The notes beneath the pieces were generated by a model. The model saw only the letters and a list, made by a program, of their open reading frames with translations. It was not told where the DNA came from and did no database searches. Of a stretch of DNA of 64,000 nucleotides, positions 36,573-46,791 are shown piece by piece. Location of the stretch: positions 1 to 64,000 of the forward strand of contig CAIMFY010000118.1 of assembly GCA_903840415.1 (NCBI GenBank), given 5' to 3'. The translations under genes and the position numbers were made by a program. Within the stretch, counting starts at the first letter, position 1, and each line of letters opens with the position of its first letter. The stretch is from an uncultured Opitutia bacterium. Lineage in GTDB: Bacteria > Verrucomicrobiota > Verrucomicrobiia > Opitutales > Opitutaceae.

Positions 36573-37226
36573 CTATGCCTTCGTCGCGAAGCGTGCCGTA
36601 ACGTCAGCGAGCGACAGCTCTGCGAGTGAAGATAAGCGCAGGTCTGCGTGGGCGAAGTCGTGGTGCGCGGTGGATTTGTTCGGCACGGCGACGGTCCAGA
36701 TGTTCGCGCGCTTCGCGGCGAGCGAGCCGGTGTGCGAATCTTCAAACGCGATCGCTTCACCACCGCGCAGACCGAATTTTTGCAGCACCAGCCGATAGAG
36801 ATCGGGTTCGGGTTTGGGCGAAGACGCGTCGCCGCGGCAGGCGAAGAATTCGAAATGCGCGTGCAGCCCGAGGCGCTTGAGATGGCCTTCGACATGGTCG
36901 TGGCTGGAGTTGCTGGCGACCGCGAGGTGAAGCTGGGCGATGCGGGCCGCATCGAGCAACGCGACGACACCGGGGAGCACGGGCTGCCGGAGCGTGCGGG
37001 TCCGGTTGTGCTGGTGACGCTGCTCCTCGAGCGCAGCTTCGTTGGCGCTGGGGCCGAACGCGCGCCACGGGTTAAATGCGTAATCGTGGCCGCCAACTGC
37101 CTGAACAAATTCCGTTCGATCGAAAGGCTGGCCATGCGCGGCGTGGACGTCGCCGTAGGCGTCAATGAGCGGCGTCTCGGTGTCGAGGATGAGGCCGTCG
37201 AAATCAAAAACGAGTGCGCGAATCAC
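36573..37226 (-). CDS. HAD-superfamily phosphatase
   Basis: The GTG at 37226 gives 217 residues with the motifs in order: nucleophile DFDGLILDTETP, the cap domain, SNSSHDHVEGHLKRLGL, the Lys in PKPEPDLYRLVLQKFG, and FEDSHTGSLAAKRA. It resembles beta-phosphoglucomutase and phosphoglycolate phosphatase-like enzymes, which remove or shift phosphates on small metabolites. The substrate is not evident. It converges with the ABC-F gene (eight bases between stops). Confidence 0.85.
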   Translation of the reverse strand: MIRALVFDFDGLILDTETPLIDAYGDVHAAHGQPFDRTEFVQAVGGHDYAFNPWRAFGPSANEAALEEQRHQHNRTRTLRQPVLPGVVALLDAARIAQLHLAVASNSSHDHVEGHLKRLGLHAHFEFFACRGDASSPKPEPDLYRLVLQKFGLRGGEAIAFEDSHTGSLAAKRANIWTVAVPNKSTAHHDFAHADLRLSSLAELSLADVTARFATKA

Positions 37227-37367
37227 CCATCCGACGAAATCGCGCGCACGCCAAAACGAAAGCGCAGAGTGCGCGAAGGCTCGGCTCGGCGTGGCGGCTT
37301 GCGGCTTCGCCCGGAGTCTGGTGGGCGATTTGGCTGGAGTTCGAAGAGGGTGCGCGTTGAACCTCCG

Positions 37368-37916
37368 ATGGTTCGTTACCCAATGCCCCCGCAAGATCCC
37401 GAGCAAGCGAGCTGGTTTGCCAGCGAAGTGCAGCCGCACGAAACGGCGCTGCGCGCCTATCTGCGTGCGCAATTCTCCTCGCTGACCGATCCGGACGACG
37501 TCGTTCAGGAGACCTACGCCCGCTTGCTTCGCGCACGCGAACGCGGTCCGATTGAGTCGCCGCGCGGGCTGCTGTTTGCCACGGCGCGAAATGCGGCGCG
37601 CGACTTGTTACGACGCCGGGCGGTGGCGCAGACTTTTCCGATAACGGAAACGGACGAGTTGCACGTCTTCGACGATGCACCGGACGTGTCCGAGACCGTG
37701 AGCCGCCGGCAGGAAACCGACCTGCTGGGGGCCGCGATCGCGGAGCTGCCGCCGCGTTGCCGTGAAATCCTCGTCCTCCGGAAATTTGAAAACCTCTCGC
37801 ACCGCGAAATCGCTCAGCGGCTCGGCATCGCCGAGCACACCGTCGAGGCGCAGCTCACCAAGGCGCTGCACCGCTGCGAGGATTTTTTCGCCCGGCATGG
37901 CCTCCCGCCCAAGTAA
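37368..37916 (+). CDS. ECF RNA polymerase sigma factor, FecI-like
   Basis: The ATG at 37368 (or 37383) gives about 182 residues. Region 2 reads ALRAYLRAQF, DDVVQETYARLLRARE and GLLFATARNAARDLLRRR; region 4 reads AIAELPPRCREILVLRKFENLSHREIAQRLGIAEHTVE as successive segments. It should direct transcription of the receptor operon when the FecR protein downstream releases it. The next gene starts three bases after its stop, the standard fecI-fecR layout. Confidence 0.9.
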   Translation: MVRYPMPPQDPEQASWFASEVQPHETALRAYLRAQFSSLTDPDDVVQETYARLLRARERGPIESPRGLLFATARNAARDLLRRRAVAQTFPITETDELHVFDDAPDVSETVSRRQETDLLGAAIAELPPRCREILVLRKFENLSHREIAQRLGIAEHTVEAQLTKALHRCEDFFARHGLPPK

Positions 37917-37919
37917 CCG

Positions 37920-38966
37920 ATGAACGCAGCCAGAGCGCCCTTGTTCGATGACGCGATCCGCACGACCGCCGCCGCGTGGATTGTGCGCCGCGATCGCGGG
38001 CTCTCGGCGGCGGAGTCCGTGGAGTTTGAACTTTGGCTCGCCGCAGATTCGCGCCACGCGGCGGCGATGCGGCGCGCCAAGCTCACGTGGGTGATGCTCG
38101 ATCGTTTGCCGGAGAGTGCCGCCGCACCGGTGCTCGCAGCCGCAAGGCGGCGACGCTCATTTTGGAGAAAGACCTTCGTCGGGGCCTCGCTCGCCGCCGC
38201 CGCGGCGGTAATCGTGATCTTGTTGCTGCCGGCGCGTCGCGCGACGGGCGTCGCCGCGACCAGCGCGAGCGTGGCGGATGCCGCCGATGCGCCGCGCCAG
38301 GTGACGTTGTCCGACGGCTCGGTGGTCGAACTCAACCGCGGCAGCAAGATCGCCGAACATTTTTCGCCGGCCGAGCGACGTGTGACACTCCTGCTGGGCG
38401 AGGCGCATTTCAGCGTGACAAAGAATCAGGCGCGACCGTTCGTGGTGCGCGCAGGCAACGTCGACGTCCGCGCAGTCGGCACGGCCTTCAACGTCAATCT
38501 CCAGTCGGCCGCCGTCGAAGTGCTCGTGACGGAAGGCGTCGTGAAGCTGAATTCCGCGCTGGAACGTTCACGCCGCGCGGGCGCGACGGACTCGATCCCG
38601 TTGCTGAATCCCGGTCAGCGCGCCGTGGTGGCCTTGAGCCCGCTGTCGCCCGAGTCGGCGTTCGTCGTGACCACGGTCAATCAGGCAGAAATCGCGCGCA
38701 CGCTTTCTTGGCAGGAACCGCTGCTGCGCCTGACCGGCGCGACGCTCGCGGAGGTCGCGGCGAACTTCGAGCATCGCACCGGCCGGCGGGTGATTCTCGC
38801 AGATCCGGCGCTAGCGGGCCTGCGGCTTGGCGGACGCTTCCGCGCTGACGATGTGGACGGGTTTGCGAACGTGCTGGCGACGACGCTCGAGATCGACGTG
38901 GAGCGCACCGCCGACGGCGCGCTCGTGCTGCGGAAAAAAAATCAACTTCGCGATAGCGGAAAGTGA
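37920..38966 (+). CDS. FecR-family anti-sigma factor
   Basis: This 348-residue protein starts with the DUF4880-like sigma-binding segment (TAAAWIVRRDRGLSAAE, FELWLAADSRHAAAM). It crosses the membrane once (FVGASLAAAAAVIVILLLPA, about residues 84-103) and has a periplasmic FecR domain (LSDGSVVELNRGSKI, VTLLLGEAHFSV, VRAVGTAFNV). The end (LTGATLAEVAANFEHRTGRRVILADPALA split over two strands) resembles a secretin/STN-like subdomain. It carries the signal from the receptor to the sigma factor. Confidence 0.92.
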   Translation: MNAARAPLFDDAIRTTAAAWIVRRDRGLSAAESVEFELWLAADSRHAAAMRRAKLTWVMLDRLPESAAAPVLAAARRRRSFWRKTFVGASLAAAAAVIVILLLPARRATGVAATSASVADAADAPRQVTLSDGSVVELNRGSKIAEHFSPAERRVTLLLGEAHFSVTKNQARPFVVRAGNVDVRAVGTAFNVNLQSAAVEVLVTEGVVKLNSALERSRRAGATDSIPLLNPGQRAVVALSPLSPESAFVVTTVNQAEIARTLSWQEPLLRLTGATLAEVAANFEHRTGRRVILADPALAGLRLGGRFRADDVDGFANVLATTLEIDVERTADGALVLRKKNQLRDSGK

Positions 38967-39023
38967 ACCTCGGCGCGTCATCCCCGCGCCGGCGACTTCA
39001 CGGTCGTTGGAAACCCCCACTTC

Positions 39024-42000
39024 ATGTTTACCTTTTTACGCCGGTGGAAATGGCCAATGGGCCTGCCATGGGCGCTCCGGTTGCTCCTCCTTGGATGCCT
39101 GCTCCCGTCGCTGCACGCGGCGGAGGCGGCCCGAAAATCCTTCGCCATCCCGGCGGAGGAGGCGGAGAATGCGCTGGAGACGTTTTCCGATCAGGCGGAT
39201 ACGCAGGTCGTCTACTTGATCGAAGACGTGCGCGGTGTGGAGACCAATGCGGTCTCGGGCAAATTCGCGATTCGCGAAGCGCTTGAGCGGTTGGTGGCCG
39301 GCACCGGGCTGAGGGTGGAACAGGAGGAAAAATCGGGGGCGTTCGTTATCAAGCGCGACCGCGCGCAGCGGCTGCCGGCGCAAAATAATCCCACCTCACC
39401 CAATCAGACCAACACTGCTCCCATGAAATCCCGCACTCTCCTTTCGGTTCTCGCCGGCTGGCTCGCGACTAGCGGCGCCGCCAGCGCGCAAACGACCCCG
39501 CCGGCGGCCGCGGTCGTGCAGCTAAGTCCTTTCGAAGTTGTCGGCGACAAGGACAACAGCTACGGCGCGCTGAATTCGAATTCGATCACGCGCTTCAACG
39601 CCGAGTTGGACAAGCTGCCGGTCACGGCGGACATCTTCACCCAGGCGTTCATGGACGACGTCGGGACGAGCTCGATTGAATCGATGTTGGGCACTTACTC
39701 GGCCGGGTCCGGCAAGGCCGCCACGGATCCCACGACGAGCTCGGGCATGGCGGACGGCGATCACGTCGCGCACACCTACACCCAGTTGCGCGGCTTCAAT
39801 ACGACGATTATGCAGCGCGACAGCCTCATGCCAGTCGGCCCACTCTACAATCCGGGCGCGACCGCGCCGGGTGTCACGAGCAACTTCGACGTCGAGCGCG
39901 TCGAGGTAATTAACGGGCCTCAGGCGCTGCTCTACAGCGGCGGCGGCCCCGGCGGCGTGATCAACGTCGTCTCGAAGCAGGCACGGTTCGACAAGCCGCT
40001 CAGCGGCTCTGCGAGATTCAAAGTCGATCAATTTGGATCGAAGGAGGAAGAGGTGGACGTGGGCGTCGGCAATCGGCAGTTCGCGTTTCGCATTGCGACG
40101 CTGAATGACGACCAGCAAACGCGCCGCGTAAATGTCGGGCGGCTTGTGAGCGGCTACTATGGACAGCTCGCGGTCAAGCTGCTCGGCAACACCACGATTC
40201 GATTGAACGCGGGCGGCACCGCCGAACACGGCATGCTCGGTGGCGCGGCCACGCTTACCACCAACGCCACGCTCGACAGTCGCAGCGCCTCGTCGCTGAG
40301 CTACCTGCTCGCGACGAATCAGACCGGCGCCAACACGCTAAATCCCGCCACCGGGCTACCGAACGTCTCGGGCGCGCTCCTCAATGGAGAATTGAACTGG
40401 GGAAACATCGGCTCCCTCTCGGGCTGGCTGCGCACGGAGAAAACGATCGCCAAAACCGAGAGCCTTTCGGTGACGACCGTGTGGAGTCCGCATCTCTCTT
40501 CGGAAATTTCCGCGGGCTACACGTTCACCGACTACGCGTTTCGCGACGTGGGCAGCGTCCTTTCCGCGCCGCAGGCGCCGTCGAACCCGACCGGTGACTG
40601 GGCGATCAACGGCGCGCCGAATGAGACCGACGAGCCGGCGCACACGAAGGCGCTGCGCGCCTCAGTCGTGGCGACGAACGATCTCTTCGGCGGGCGGGCG
40701 CATGCGCAGACCATCGTCGGCGCCGACTACGTGAGCACGCGCGCGTTTTCGATTTCCTATTCGTATTTTCAGGCGGACGCGAATTTCAACGTGATCTATT
40801 CCCCGACTGCGCCGGCCACCACGAACGGGCGCATCGCCCTCACGACGCAGTATTACCCGATCGGCGGCGGCGTGCAGAAATATCCGCTGATGTCGCTCGG
40901 CGCGACACGCTTCACTCTTAACGGCGTGAACTATGTGCGGCAGTCGACGAACCAGGCCAACGCGGCGCTCATTTCGCCCACCAATCCGCTCGGCCTGCCC
41001 GCGACCAATCTTAACCAGCACAACGAACTCGTGAACAAGGGGGTGTTCGCCGTGAACCTCACCGAATGGATGGACGGCAAACTGAACACACTCGTGGGCG
41101 TGCGCGCCAACGGCAACTTCGACAGCCAGCTGCAAAGTCCTCCGACCCCTTACCGCCTCTCGCGGATCAACTCGATCGACTACGACGTGGGCGTCGACTA
41201 CGTGCTGAACAAATGGGTGCGCCCCTACGTTTCGTTCTCCGACGCAATCACGCCGCCGCAAGTCATGACGCCCGACCCGGCAGGAGTCACCCCGCAAGCC
41301 GGTCGAGGCCTCGGCGGTGAAATCGGTCTCAAGTTCGGCAACGTCAACCACACGGTCTCCGGCTCACTCGCGTTCTACGTCGCGAAGGGGACGAACGAGC
41401 AATACACGGTGCCGGCGGCCCTGGAGAACGACATCAATCCCACTGGCCTGAATGGCCGCGATCCCATCGGTACTTACGTCGACATCGATCGCTTCGCGAA
41501 AGGCGTGCAGCTCAATCTCACGGCCAACCCGACGTCGAACTGGCGCCTGCGGTTTAGTGCCGCTGAGGCGGACGGCACCGTGGGCAGCACGAAGACTTAC
41601 GGGCAGGTATACAACGATCAGTTCAATCAGAACAGCGCCGGTCAAGTGACCTACGCAGACAAGTCGCTCGTCTACGTCGCTCCGACGTTCAACGCCAAGC
41701 AACCCGTCGTCGCGTCGACGACCGCGGGCGCGATTCCGCTGACGATCGCGATGATGAACTCCGCCGCCAGTCCGTATTTCGCAAACCCCACCAACCCGAC
41801 TGGTGCGATCAACACGAGCTCGGCCGTCGCGACGGTGCTCAAGACGGTCGATCCCGTTCACGGTGCGATCCTCACTGGCGTGACGGGCCTGCCGATCTCC
41901 GCGATTCAGATCACGCCGCCGTTCGCGCTGCCCGGCACCATCAACGCCTTCACGAAGGGCGATCAGACCTTCGGTTATCCGCAGTTCAGCGCGAACCTGA

Positions 42001-42353
42001 CGAGCGTCTACACCGTCGCGCACGGTCCGCTCAAAGGGTTGGACCTCGGCGGCACCGTGAGCGGGAGCTGGAAGGCGCTCCAATATTACTACTATCCCAA
42101 CGGCTACACGCCGGGCGCGGCGCGCCTGCCGTTCTACGCACCGACGAGCGGCCGGGCCGATCTTATCCTCGGCTACTCGCACAAGTTCGGCCGGTTCGTC
42201 TGGCGGAGTCAGCTCAACGTCAACAATCTCCTCAACCACTACGTGGTCGTGATCAGGCCCAATCAAACCACCGGTTTTTCGGCGGGCAGCCTGACCGCCG
42301 CGTTCTACGGCGAGCCACGGGCGTTTCAGTGGACGAACTCGATTCGTTTTTGA
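39024..42353 (+). CDS. TonB-dependent receptor with STN signalling domain
   Basis: This 1109-residue protein begins with a signal peptide (LRLLLLGCLLPSLHA) and an STN domain (about residues 37-112: ARKSFAIPAEEAENALETFS, VVYLIEDVRG, LVAGTGLRV). Near residue 134 it has a second complete signal-peptide-like segment (MKSRTLLSVLAGWLATSGAA, then SAQ), then the plug (VEVINGPQALLYSGGGPGGV) and a barrel ending in SIRF. The STN domain contacts FecR and reports cargo binding; the barrel imports an unknown substrate using TonB. ATG 39423 could start a shorter receptor lacking STN. It follows fecR by 57 bases. Confidence 0.9.
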   Translation: MFTFLRRWKWPMGLPWALRLLLLGCLLPSLHAAEAARKSFAIPAEEAENALETFSDQADTQVVYLIEDVRGVETNAVSGKFAIREALERLVAGTGLRVEQEEKSGAFVIKRDRAQRLPAQNNPTSPNQTNTAPMKSRTLLSVLAGWLATSGAASAQTTPPAAAVVQLSPFEVVGDKDNSYGALNSNSITRFNAELDKLPVTADIFTQAFMDDVGTSSIESMLGTYSAGSGKAATDPTTSSGMADGDHVAHTYTQLRGFNTTIMQRDSLMPVGPLYNPGATAPGVTSNFDVERVEVINGPQALLYSGGGPGGVINVVSKQARFDKPLSGSARFKVDQFGSKEEEVDVGVGNRQFAFRIATLNDDQQTRRVNVGRLVSGYYGQLAVKLLGNTTIRLNAGGTAEHGMLGGAATLTTNATLDSRSASSLSYLLATNQTGANTLNPATGLPNVSGALLNGELNWGNIGSLSGWLRTEKTIAKTESLSVTTVWSPHLSSEISAGYTFTDYAFRDVGSVLSAPQAPSNPTGDWAINGAPNETDEPAHTKALRASVVATNDLFGGRAHAQTIVGADYVSTRAFSISYSYFQADANFNVIYSPTAPATTNGRIALTTQYYPIGGGVQKYPLMSLGATRFTLNGVNYVRQSTNQANAALISPTNPLGLPATNLNQHNELVNKGVFAVNLTEWMDGKLNTLVGVRANGNFDSQLQSPPTPYRLSRINSIDYDVGVDYVLNKWVRPYVSFSDAITPPQVMTPDPAGVTPQAGRGLGGEIGLKFGNVNHTVSGSLAFYVAKGTNEQYTVPAALENDINPTGLNGRDPIGTYVDIDRFAKGVQLNLTANPTSNWRLRFSAAEADGTVGSTKTYGQVYNDQFNQNSAGQVTYADKSLVYVAPTFNAKQPVVASTTAGAIPLTIAMMNSAASPYFANPTNPTGAINTSSAVATVLKTVDPVHGAILTGVTGLPISAIQITPPFALPGTINAFTKGDQTFGYPQFSANLTSVYTVAHGPLKGLDLGGTVSGSWKALQYYYYPNGYTPGAARLPFYAPTSGRADLILGYSHKFGRFVWRSQLNVNNLLNHYVVVIRPNQTTGFSAGSLTAAFYGEPRAFQWTNSIRF

Positions 42354-42493
42354 ACAACGACGCCCCGCGGTGGCAGATTTCATTTCTGTCATCCCGGCGG
42401 TTGTGGCCGCGTAATGTTTTCACGCTAGGATGGCCGCGACGCACTTCGTCACTCCCATCAACATCAACTCAACTCCAAGATCAGTCATCCATC

Positions 42494-42934
42494 ATGAAAC
42501 ATAGAATCGTCGCCTGCTCCTTCCTCGTTTGCGCGGCACTCTCCTCCGTTCTGGTTACCCGCGCCGGAGCGGAAGATTCGGCCAAGAAACCCACGCAGGC
42601 CGAGTTGCAGGCCCAAGCCAAGGTGACCGAGGCGCAGGCACGCGTCCTCGCACTAACCAAGGCACCCGGCGGCAAGGTCGAGTCGAGTGAACTCGAGGAG
42701 GAGAACGGTCGCTTGATTTGGTCCTTCGACATTTCCACTCCAGGGACGAAGAACATCACCGAAGTCCAGGTCGATGCGAAGGAAGGCAAGGTCGTCGCCG
42801 TGGACATCGAGACGCCCAAGGATCAGGCGAAAGAAGCGGCTGCCGACAAGAAGGCCGCGAAGAAAACAAAGAAAGAAAAGGACGAGGACGACGAAGACGA
42901 GAAGGACGAAAAGCCGAAGAGTAAGTCCGAATAG
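42494..42934 (+). CDS. Exported PepSY-domain protein
   Basis: The ATG at 42494 gives 146 residues: a signal peptide (ACSFLVCAALSSVLVTRAGA), a PepSY domain (ALTKAPGGKVESSELEEENG, WSFDISTPGTKNITEVQVDA, GKVVAVDIETPKD), and an extreme Lys/Glu/Asp tail of about 35 residues. PepSY domains are found in periplasmic inhibitors and in iron or flavin reductases near TonB receptors. Here it follows the receptor by 140 bases and may share its regulation. The charged tail may bind metal or simply be disordered. Confidence 0.82.
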   Translation: MKHRIVACSFLVCAALSSVLVTRAGAEDSAKKPTQAELQAQAKVTEAQARVLALTKAPGGKVESSELEEENGRLIWSFDISTPGTKNITEVQVDAKEGKVVAVDIETPKDQAKEAAADKKAAKKTKKEKDEDDEDEKDEKPKSKSE

Positions 42935-42961
42935 ACGGCGGCCTCGTTTCGTTTGAACAAC

Positions 42962-42984
42962 TCCGCGCTCGTCACGAGCGCGGA
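42962..42984. terminator. Hairpin between pepSY and glcD, possible terminator
   Basis: TCCGCGCTCG pairs perfectly with CGAGCGCGGA around TCA (10 bp, very GC-rich). No T-run follows, so it may stop or pause transcription only weakly. Confidence 0.4.
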
Positions 42985-43007
42985 CGCGTCGCTAACGTGA
43001 AGGGCGA

Positions 43008-44465
43008 ATGGAAACCTCGCCCCGCACCGCCGTGTTGCGCCGTCTCGCGGCGATGCTGCCGGCGGGCCGCGTGCTCGAGGCGCCGGCGCAGCTCGCGGCT
43101 TACGAGAGCGACGGTCTCACGGCGTTTCACCAGCGGCCGGTGGCGGTGGTGGTGCCGGAAACGTCGGACGAGGTGATCGCGACGGTGCGGTTTTGCCGGG
43201 ACGAAAAAGTGCCGTTCGTCGCGCGCGGGAGCGGCACGAGTCTGTCGGGCGGTTCGCTGCCGGTCGCGGGAGGCATTGTGATTGCGTTGAACCGGCTCAA
43301 CAAAATCCTGCGCCTCGATCCTATCCAACGGATCGCGGTCGTCGAGCCGGGCACGATCAATTTGGCGGTGACGGCGGCGGCGCAGCCGCACGGTCTGCAC
43401 TACGCGCCGGATCCGTCGAGCCAGCCGGTGTGCACGATCGGCGGCAATGTGGCGTTCAACGCCGGCGGCGCGCATTGCCTGAAATACGGCATGACTTCGA
43501 ATCATGTGCTCGGCCTGAAGGCGGTGCTCGCGACGGGCGAGGTGGTGGAGTTTGGCGGCGCGAGCCGCGAACAGGTCGGGCCGGACTGGACCGGATTGTT
43601 CGTCGGCAACGAGGGACTTTTCGGCGTCACGCTCGAAATCACGCTGCAACTTCTGCCGCGAGCGGAGACGTTTCACACGGTGCTGGCGGGCTACAAAACG
43701 CTCGAGCAGGCGGGCGATGCGGTGTCGGCCGTGGTGGCCAGCGGGCTCCTGCCGGGAGCGCTCGAAATCATGGATGCGTTGGCGCTGGAGGCGGCGGTGG
43801 CGGCGGTGCATGCCGACTATCCACCGGGTTGCGAGGCGGTCGCGATCGTCGAACTGGAGGGTCCGCGCGAAGTGGTCGCCGCGGATCGCGTGCGGCTGGA
43901 CGAAGTGCTGGCGAAGAGTGGCGCGGTCGAAGTGCGCGTGGCGCGCGATGCGGCCGAGCGGATGGCGATTTGGAAGGGCCGCAAGAGCGCCTTCAGTGCG
44001 GTGGGCCGGCTCTCGCCGGACTTTCTCGTGCAGGATGGCGTGGTGCCGCGCCGCCGGCTCGGCGAGGCGCTCCGCAAGATCAACGCCTGGTCGCACGAGA
44101 TGGGAATGCGTTGCGCGAACGTGTTTCACGCGGGCGACGGCAACCTGCATCCGCTGATCCTTTACGATGGACGCGTGGCAGGCGAATTCGAGCGCGCGGA
44201 AAAACTCGCCGGCCGGATTTTGCGGATGTGCGTCGAGCTGGGCGGCTCCATCACCGGTGAACACGGCGTGGGCGTGGAGAAACGCGACTATCTGCCCGAC
44301 ATGTTTTCCGCCGACGAAATCGACTGCCTAAAGCGGGTGCGCGCGGCGTTCGATCCACTCGGGATCGCGAATCCCGGGAAAATGTTTCCGGCCGTTGGAG
44401 CGCCGGCGCTCACGCAGCATGGGCTGCATCCGCTGGAGAAGGCCGGCGTGATCTCGCGCGAATGA
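43008..44465 (+). CDS. glcD: Glycolate oxidase, FAD-binding subunit
   Basis: This 485-residue protein is a flavin oxidase of the FAD-linked oxidase family. The FAD site is [20 protein letters not shown] and [24 protein letters not shown] read as two segments. The C-terminal domain has [12 protein letters not shown] and [15 protein letters not shown]. It oxidises glycolate (or D-lactate) to glyoxylate (or pyruvate) together with GlcE and GlcF. A GAAGGG ribosome-binding sequence precedes the ATG. It overlaps glcE by ATGA. Confidence 0.92.
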   Translation: METSPRTAVLRRLAAMLPAGRVLEAPAQLAAYESDGLTAFHQRPVAVVVPETSDEVIATVRFCRDEKVPFVARGSGTSLSGGSLPVAGGIVIALNRLNKILRLDPIQRIAVVEPGTINLAVTAAAQPHGLHYAPDPSSQPVCTIGGNVAFNAGGAHCLKYGMTSNHVLGLKAVLATGEVVEFGGASREQVGPDWTGLFVGNEGLFGVTLEITLQLLPRAETFHTVLAGYKTLEQAGDAVSAVVASGLLPGALEIMDALALEAAVAAVHADYPPGCEAVAIVELEGPREVVAADRVRLDEVLAKSGAVEVRVARDAAERMAIWKGRKSAFSAVGRLSPDFLVQDGVVPRRRLGEALRKINAWSHEMGMRCANVFHAGDGNLHPLILYDGRVAGEFERAEKLAGRILRMCVELGGSITGEHGVGVEKRDYLPDMFSADEIDCLKRVRAAFDPLGIANPGKMFPAVGAPALTQHGLHPLEKAGVISRE

Positions 44466-45526
44466 ACATCCTGCTCCAGCCGTCGACTCCGACTGAGCTC
44501 GCCGAGGCGGTGCGCTCGGCGCCGCGCGTGCTGGCGGTGGGCGCAGGCACGAAACCGCGGTTGTCGCGCGTGGCGGACGATGTGGTGAAAATTTCGACCG
44601 CGAAGCTGCGCGGGATCGTGGAATACGAGCCGAGCGAGTTCACGTTCACCGCGCTGGCGGGCACGCCGGTCCGCGAAATTTCGGCGGCGTTGGCGGAAAG
44701 CGGACAGTATTTGCCTTTCGATCCGCTGTTCGCGGAGGCGAGTGCGACGCTTGGCGGAACCATAGCGAGCGGGCTGAGCGGGCCGGGGCGGTTTCGATTT
44801 GGCGGGCTGCGCGATTTCATTCTCGGCGTGCGTTTCGTGGACGGTGGCGGACGGCTGCTGCGACTCGGCGGGAAAGTCGTGAAAAACGCGGCGGGTTTCG
44901 ACCTGCCGAAATTTTTCGTCGGCAGTCTCGGGCGTTTCGGTGCGCTGGCGGAAATCACGTTCAAGGTTTTTCCGCGGCCATTGGCGACGCGCACGCTGCA
45001 ACTCGAGGCGACGGATGCGGCGGCGATGACGGAGATTTTCGCGGCGGCCGGCAGCGCGCGCTGGGAGCTGGACGCGCTGGAGGCGGCGCCGGGCGAAGGC
45101 GCGGTTTACGCGCGGCTCGCAGGGCCGTCTGTGGCGCTTGAGGTGCTGGCGGCGGAAATTCTGGCGCGCTGGCCGGGCGCGATTTTGCCCGAGGATGCGG
45201 CGATGAAATTCTGGCGCGACGCCGGAGAAACGTCCTGGGCGCACGCCGACGGAGCGCTCATGAAGATCGCGTTGACGCCGACGCAAGTGCCGGAGTTTGT
45301 CGCGCGGATTCCGGCCGGGGCGCGGGCGCGGATTGGTGCCGGAGGAAATGTCGGCTACTGGTCACTCCCGGCTGGTGCTGGACTATCGTCTCCGCTCGCC
45401 TGGCCGGCGGTGACGTTGCGCGGGGAGACCGCGTTGTGGCCGGGCCCGCGGTCGCGTTTCGAAGTGATGACGGCCGTGAAGACGGCGCTCGATCCGCAGG
45501 ATCGGTTTCCGCTCCTCGACGACTGA
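44462..45526 (+). CDS. glcE: Glycolate oxidase, second flavin-type subunit
   Basis: This 354-residue protein is a shorter relative of GlcD. The FAD domain has [32 protein letters not shown], and [24 protein letters not shown]. GlcE is needed for glycolate oxidase activity, though its exact part is less clear. It sits between glcD and glcF with four-base overlap on one side and a two-base gap on the other, so one operon is certain in practice. Confidence 0.9.
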   Translation: MNILLQPSTPTELAEAVRSAPRVLAVGAGTKPRLSRVADDVVKISTAKLRGIVEYEPSEFTFTALAGTPVREISAALAESGQYLPFDPLFAEASATLGGTIASGLSGPGRFRFGGLRDFILGVRFVDGGGRLLRLGGKVVKNAAGFDLPKFFVGSLGRFGALAEITFKVFPRPLATRTLQLEATDAAAMTEIFAAAGSARWELDALEAAPGEGAVYARLAGPSVALEVLAAEILARWPGAILPEDAAMKFWRDAGETSWAHADGALMKIALTPTQVPEFVARIPAGARARIGAGGNVGYWSLPAGAGLSSPLAWPAVTLRGETALWPGPRSRFEVMTAVKTALDPQDRFPLLDD

Positions 45527-45528
45527 CC

Positions 45529-46782
45529 ATGCTGCATACGATCAAAAGCGATTCTCACGGGCCGCTGGGTGCGCCGATGGCGCACGCGGTGGAGGCGTGC
45601 GTGCACTGCGGCTTCTGTCTCGCGGTGTGCCCGACCTATCAGGAGTTCGGACAGGAAATGGATTCGCCGCGCGGTCGCATCGTGCTGATGAAACAGGTGC
45701 TCGAAGGCGGGCTCGCGTGGAGCGCCGCCCAACCGCACATCGATCGCTGCCTCGGCTGTCTGGCGTGCGAGCCGGCCTGCCCGAGCGGTGTGCCGTATCG
45801 CGATCTCATCAGCCCGTTTCGCGCGGTGGCGCGGGAGAAATTTGCGCGCACGCCCGGCGAGAAATTGCGGCGCTGGCTGGCGGCGCAGACGATTCCCTTT
45901 CCCGCGCGGTTCCGGCTGGCGCTGACGGGAGCGAAGCTCGGAAAACGCATTCGTTCGCTCGTGCCGAAAGACCTGCGACCGATGCTCGAACTCTCGCCTG
46001 ATCATGTGCCGCCGGCGATGGCGCTGGCGCGGGTGACGCCGGCCCGCGGCGAGCGTCGCGCCCGGGTCGCCTTACTCGCTGGCTGCGCGCAACAGGTGCT
46101 CGATCCGGATATCAACGTGGCGACGATCGAGGTGCTCGCGCGCAACGGCGTGGAGGTCGTCGTGCCGGAGGCGCAGGGCTGCTGCGGCGGCCTCGCGTGG
46201 CACACCGGCGATTTGCAGGCGGCGCAGAAACTGGCGCGTCGAAACCTCGCGGCGTTTCCGGCAGACGTGGACGCCATTCTCACCAACGCCGCGGGCTGCG
46301 GTTCGGCGATGCACGAATATCATCTCATCCTGCGCGGCACACAGGACGAGGCACGGGCTGAGAGTTTTCGGAAACGCGTGATGGACGTGAGCGTGTTTCT
46401 CGCGCGGCTCGGGTTGCGCGAGTTGCCTAGCGGTGGTGTGGTGAGAAAAATCGCCTACCACGATGCCTGCCATCTGGCCAACGCTCAGGGCGTGCGCGAG
46501 GAACCTCGAAAGTTGCTGCGGGCGATTCCCGGCGCGACGCTCTGCGAACTGCGCGATGCCCATCTGTGCTGCGGCAGCGCTGGCACCTACAATCTCGACC
46601 AGCCGGAGACGGCGGCATCGCTCGGCGCGCAAAAAGCGCAGGCGGTGATCGCGACGGGCGCGACGGTCGTGGCGAGCGGCAACATCGGCTGCCTCACGCA
46701 ACTCCGGGCGCATCTCGTGAAGCTGGATTCGCCGGTGCGGGTGAGGCACACGATGCAGGTGCTGCGCGACGCCTATCGCTAA
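45529..46782 (+). CDS. glcF: Glycolate oxidase, iron-sulfur subunit
   Basis: The ATG at 45529 gives 417 residues. Two 4Fe-4S sites lie near the N-terminus (CVHCGFCLAVCPTY and CLGCLACEPACPSG), and two CCG-type domains follow (LAGCAQQVLDP with EAQGCCGGLAWHTG, and YHDACHLANAQG with LCCGSAGTYN). It passes electrons from the flavin subunits to the respiratory chain. Upstream in-frame sequence belongs to glcE in another frame and is not used. Confidence 0.93.
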   Translation: MLHTIKSDSHGPLGAPMAHAVEACVHCGFCLAVCPTYQEFGQEMDSPRGRIVLMKQVLEGGLAWSAAQPHIDRCLGCLACEPACPSGVPYRDLISPFRAVAREKFARTPGEKLRRWLAAQTIPFPARFRLALTGAKLGKRIRSLVPKDLRPMLELSPDHVPPAMALARVTPARGERRARVALLAGCAQQVLDPDINVATIEVLARNGVEVVVPEAQGCCGGLAWHTGDLQAAQKLARRNLAAFPADVDAILTNAAGCGSAMHEYHLILRGTQDEARAESFRKRVMDVSVFLARLGLRELPSGGVVRKIAYHDACHLANAQGVREEPRKLLRAIPGATLCELRDAHLCCGSAGTYNLDQPETAASLGAQKAQAVIATGATVVASGNIGCLTQLRAHLVKLDSPVRVRHTMQVLRDAYR

Positions 46783-46791
46783 TTTAATCTT

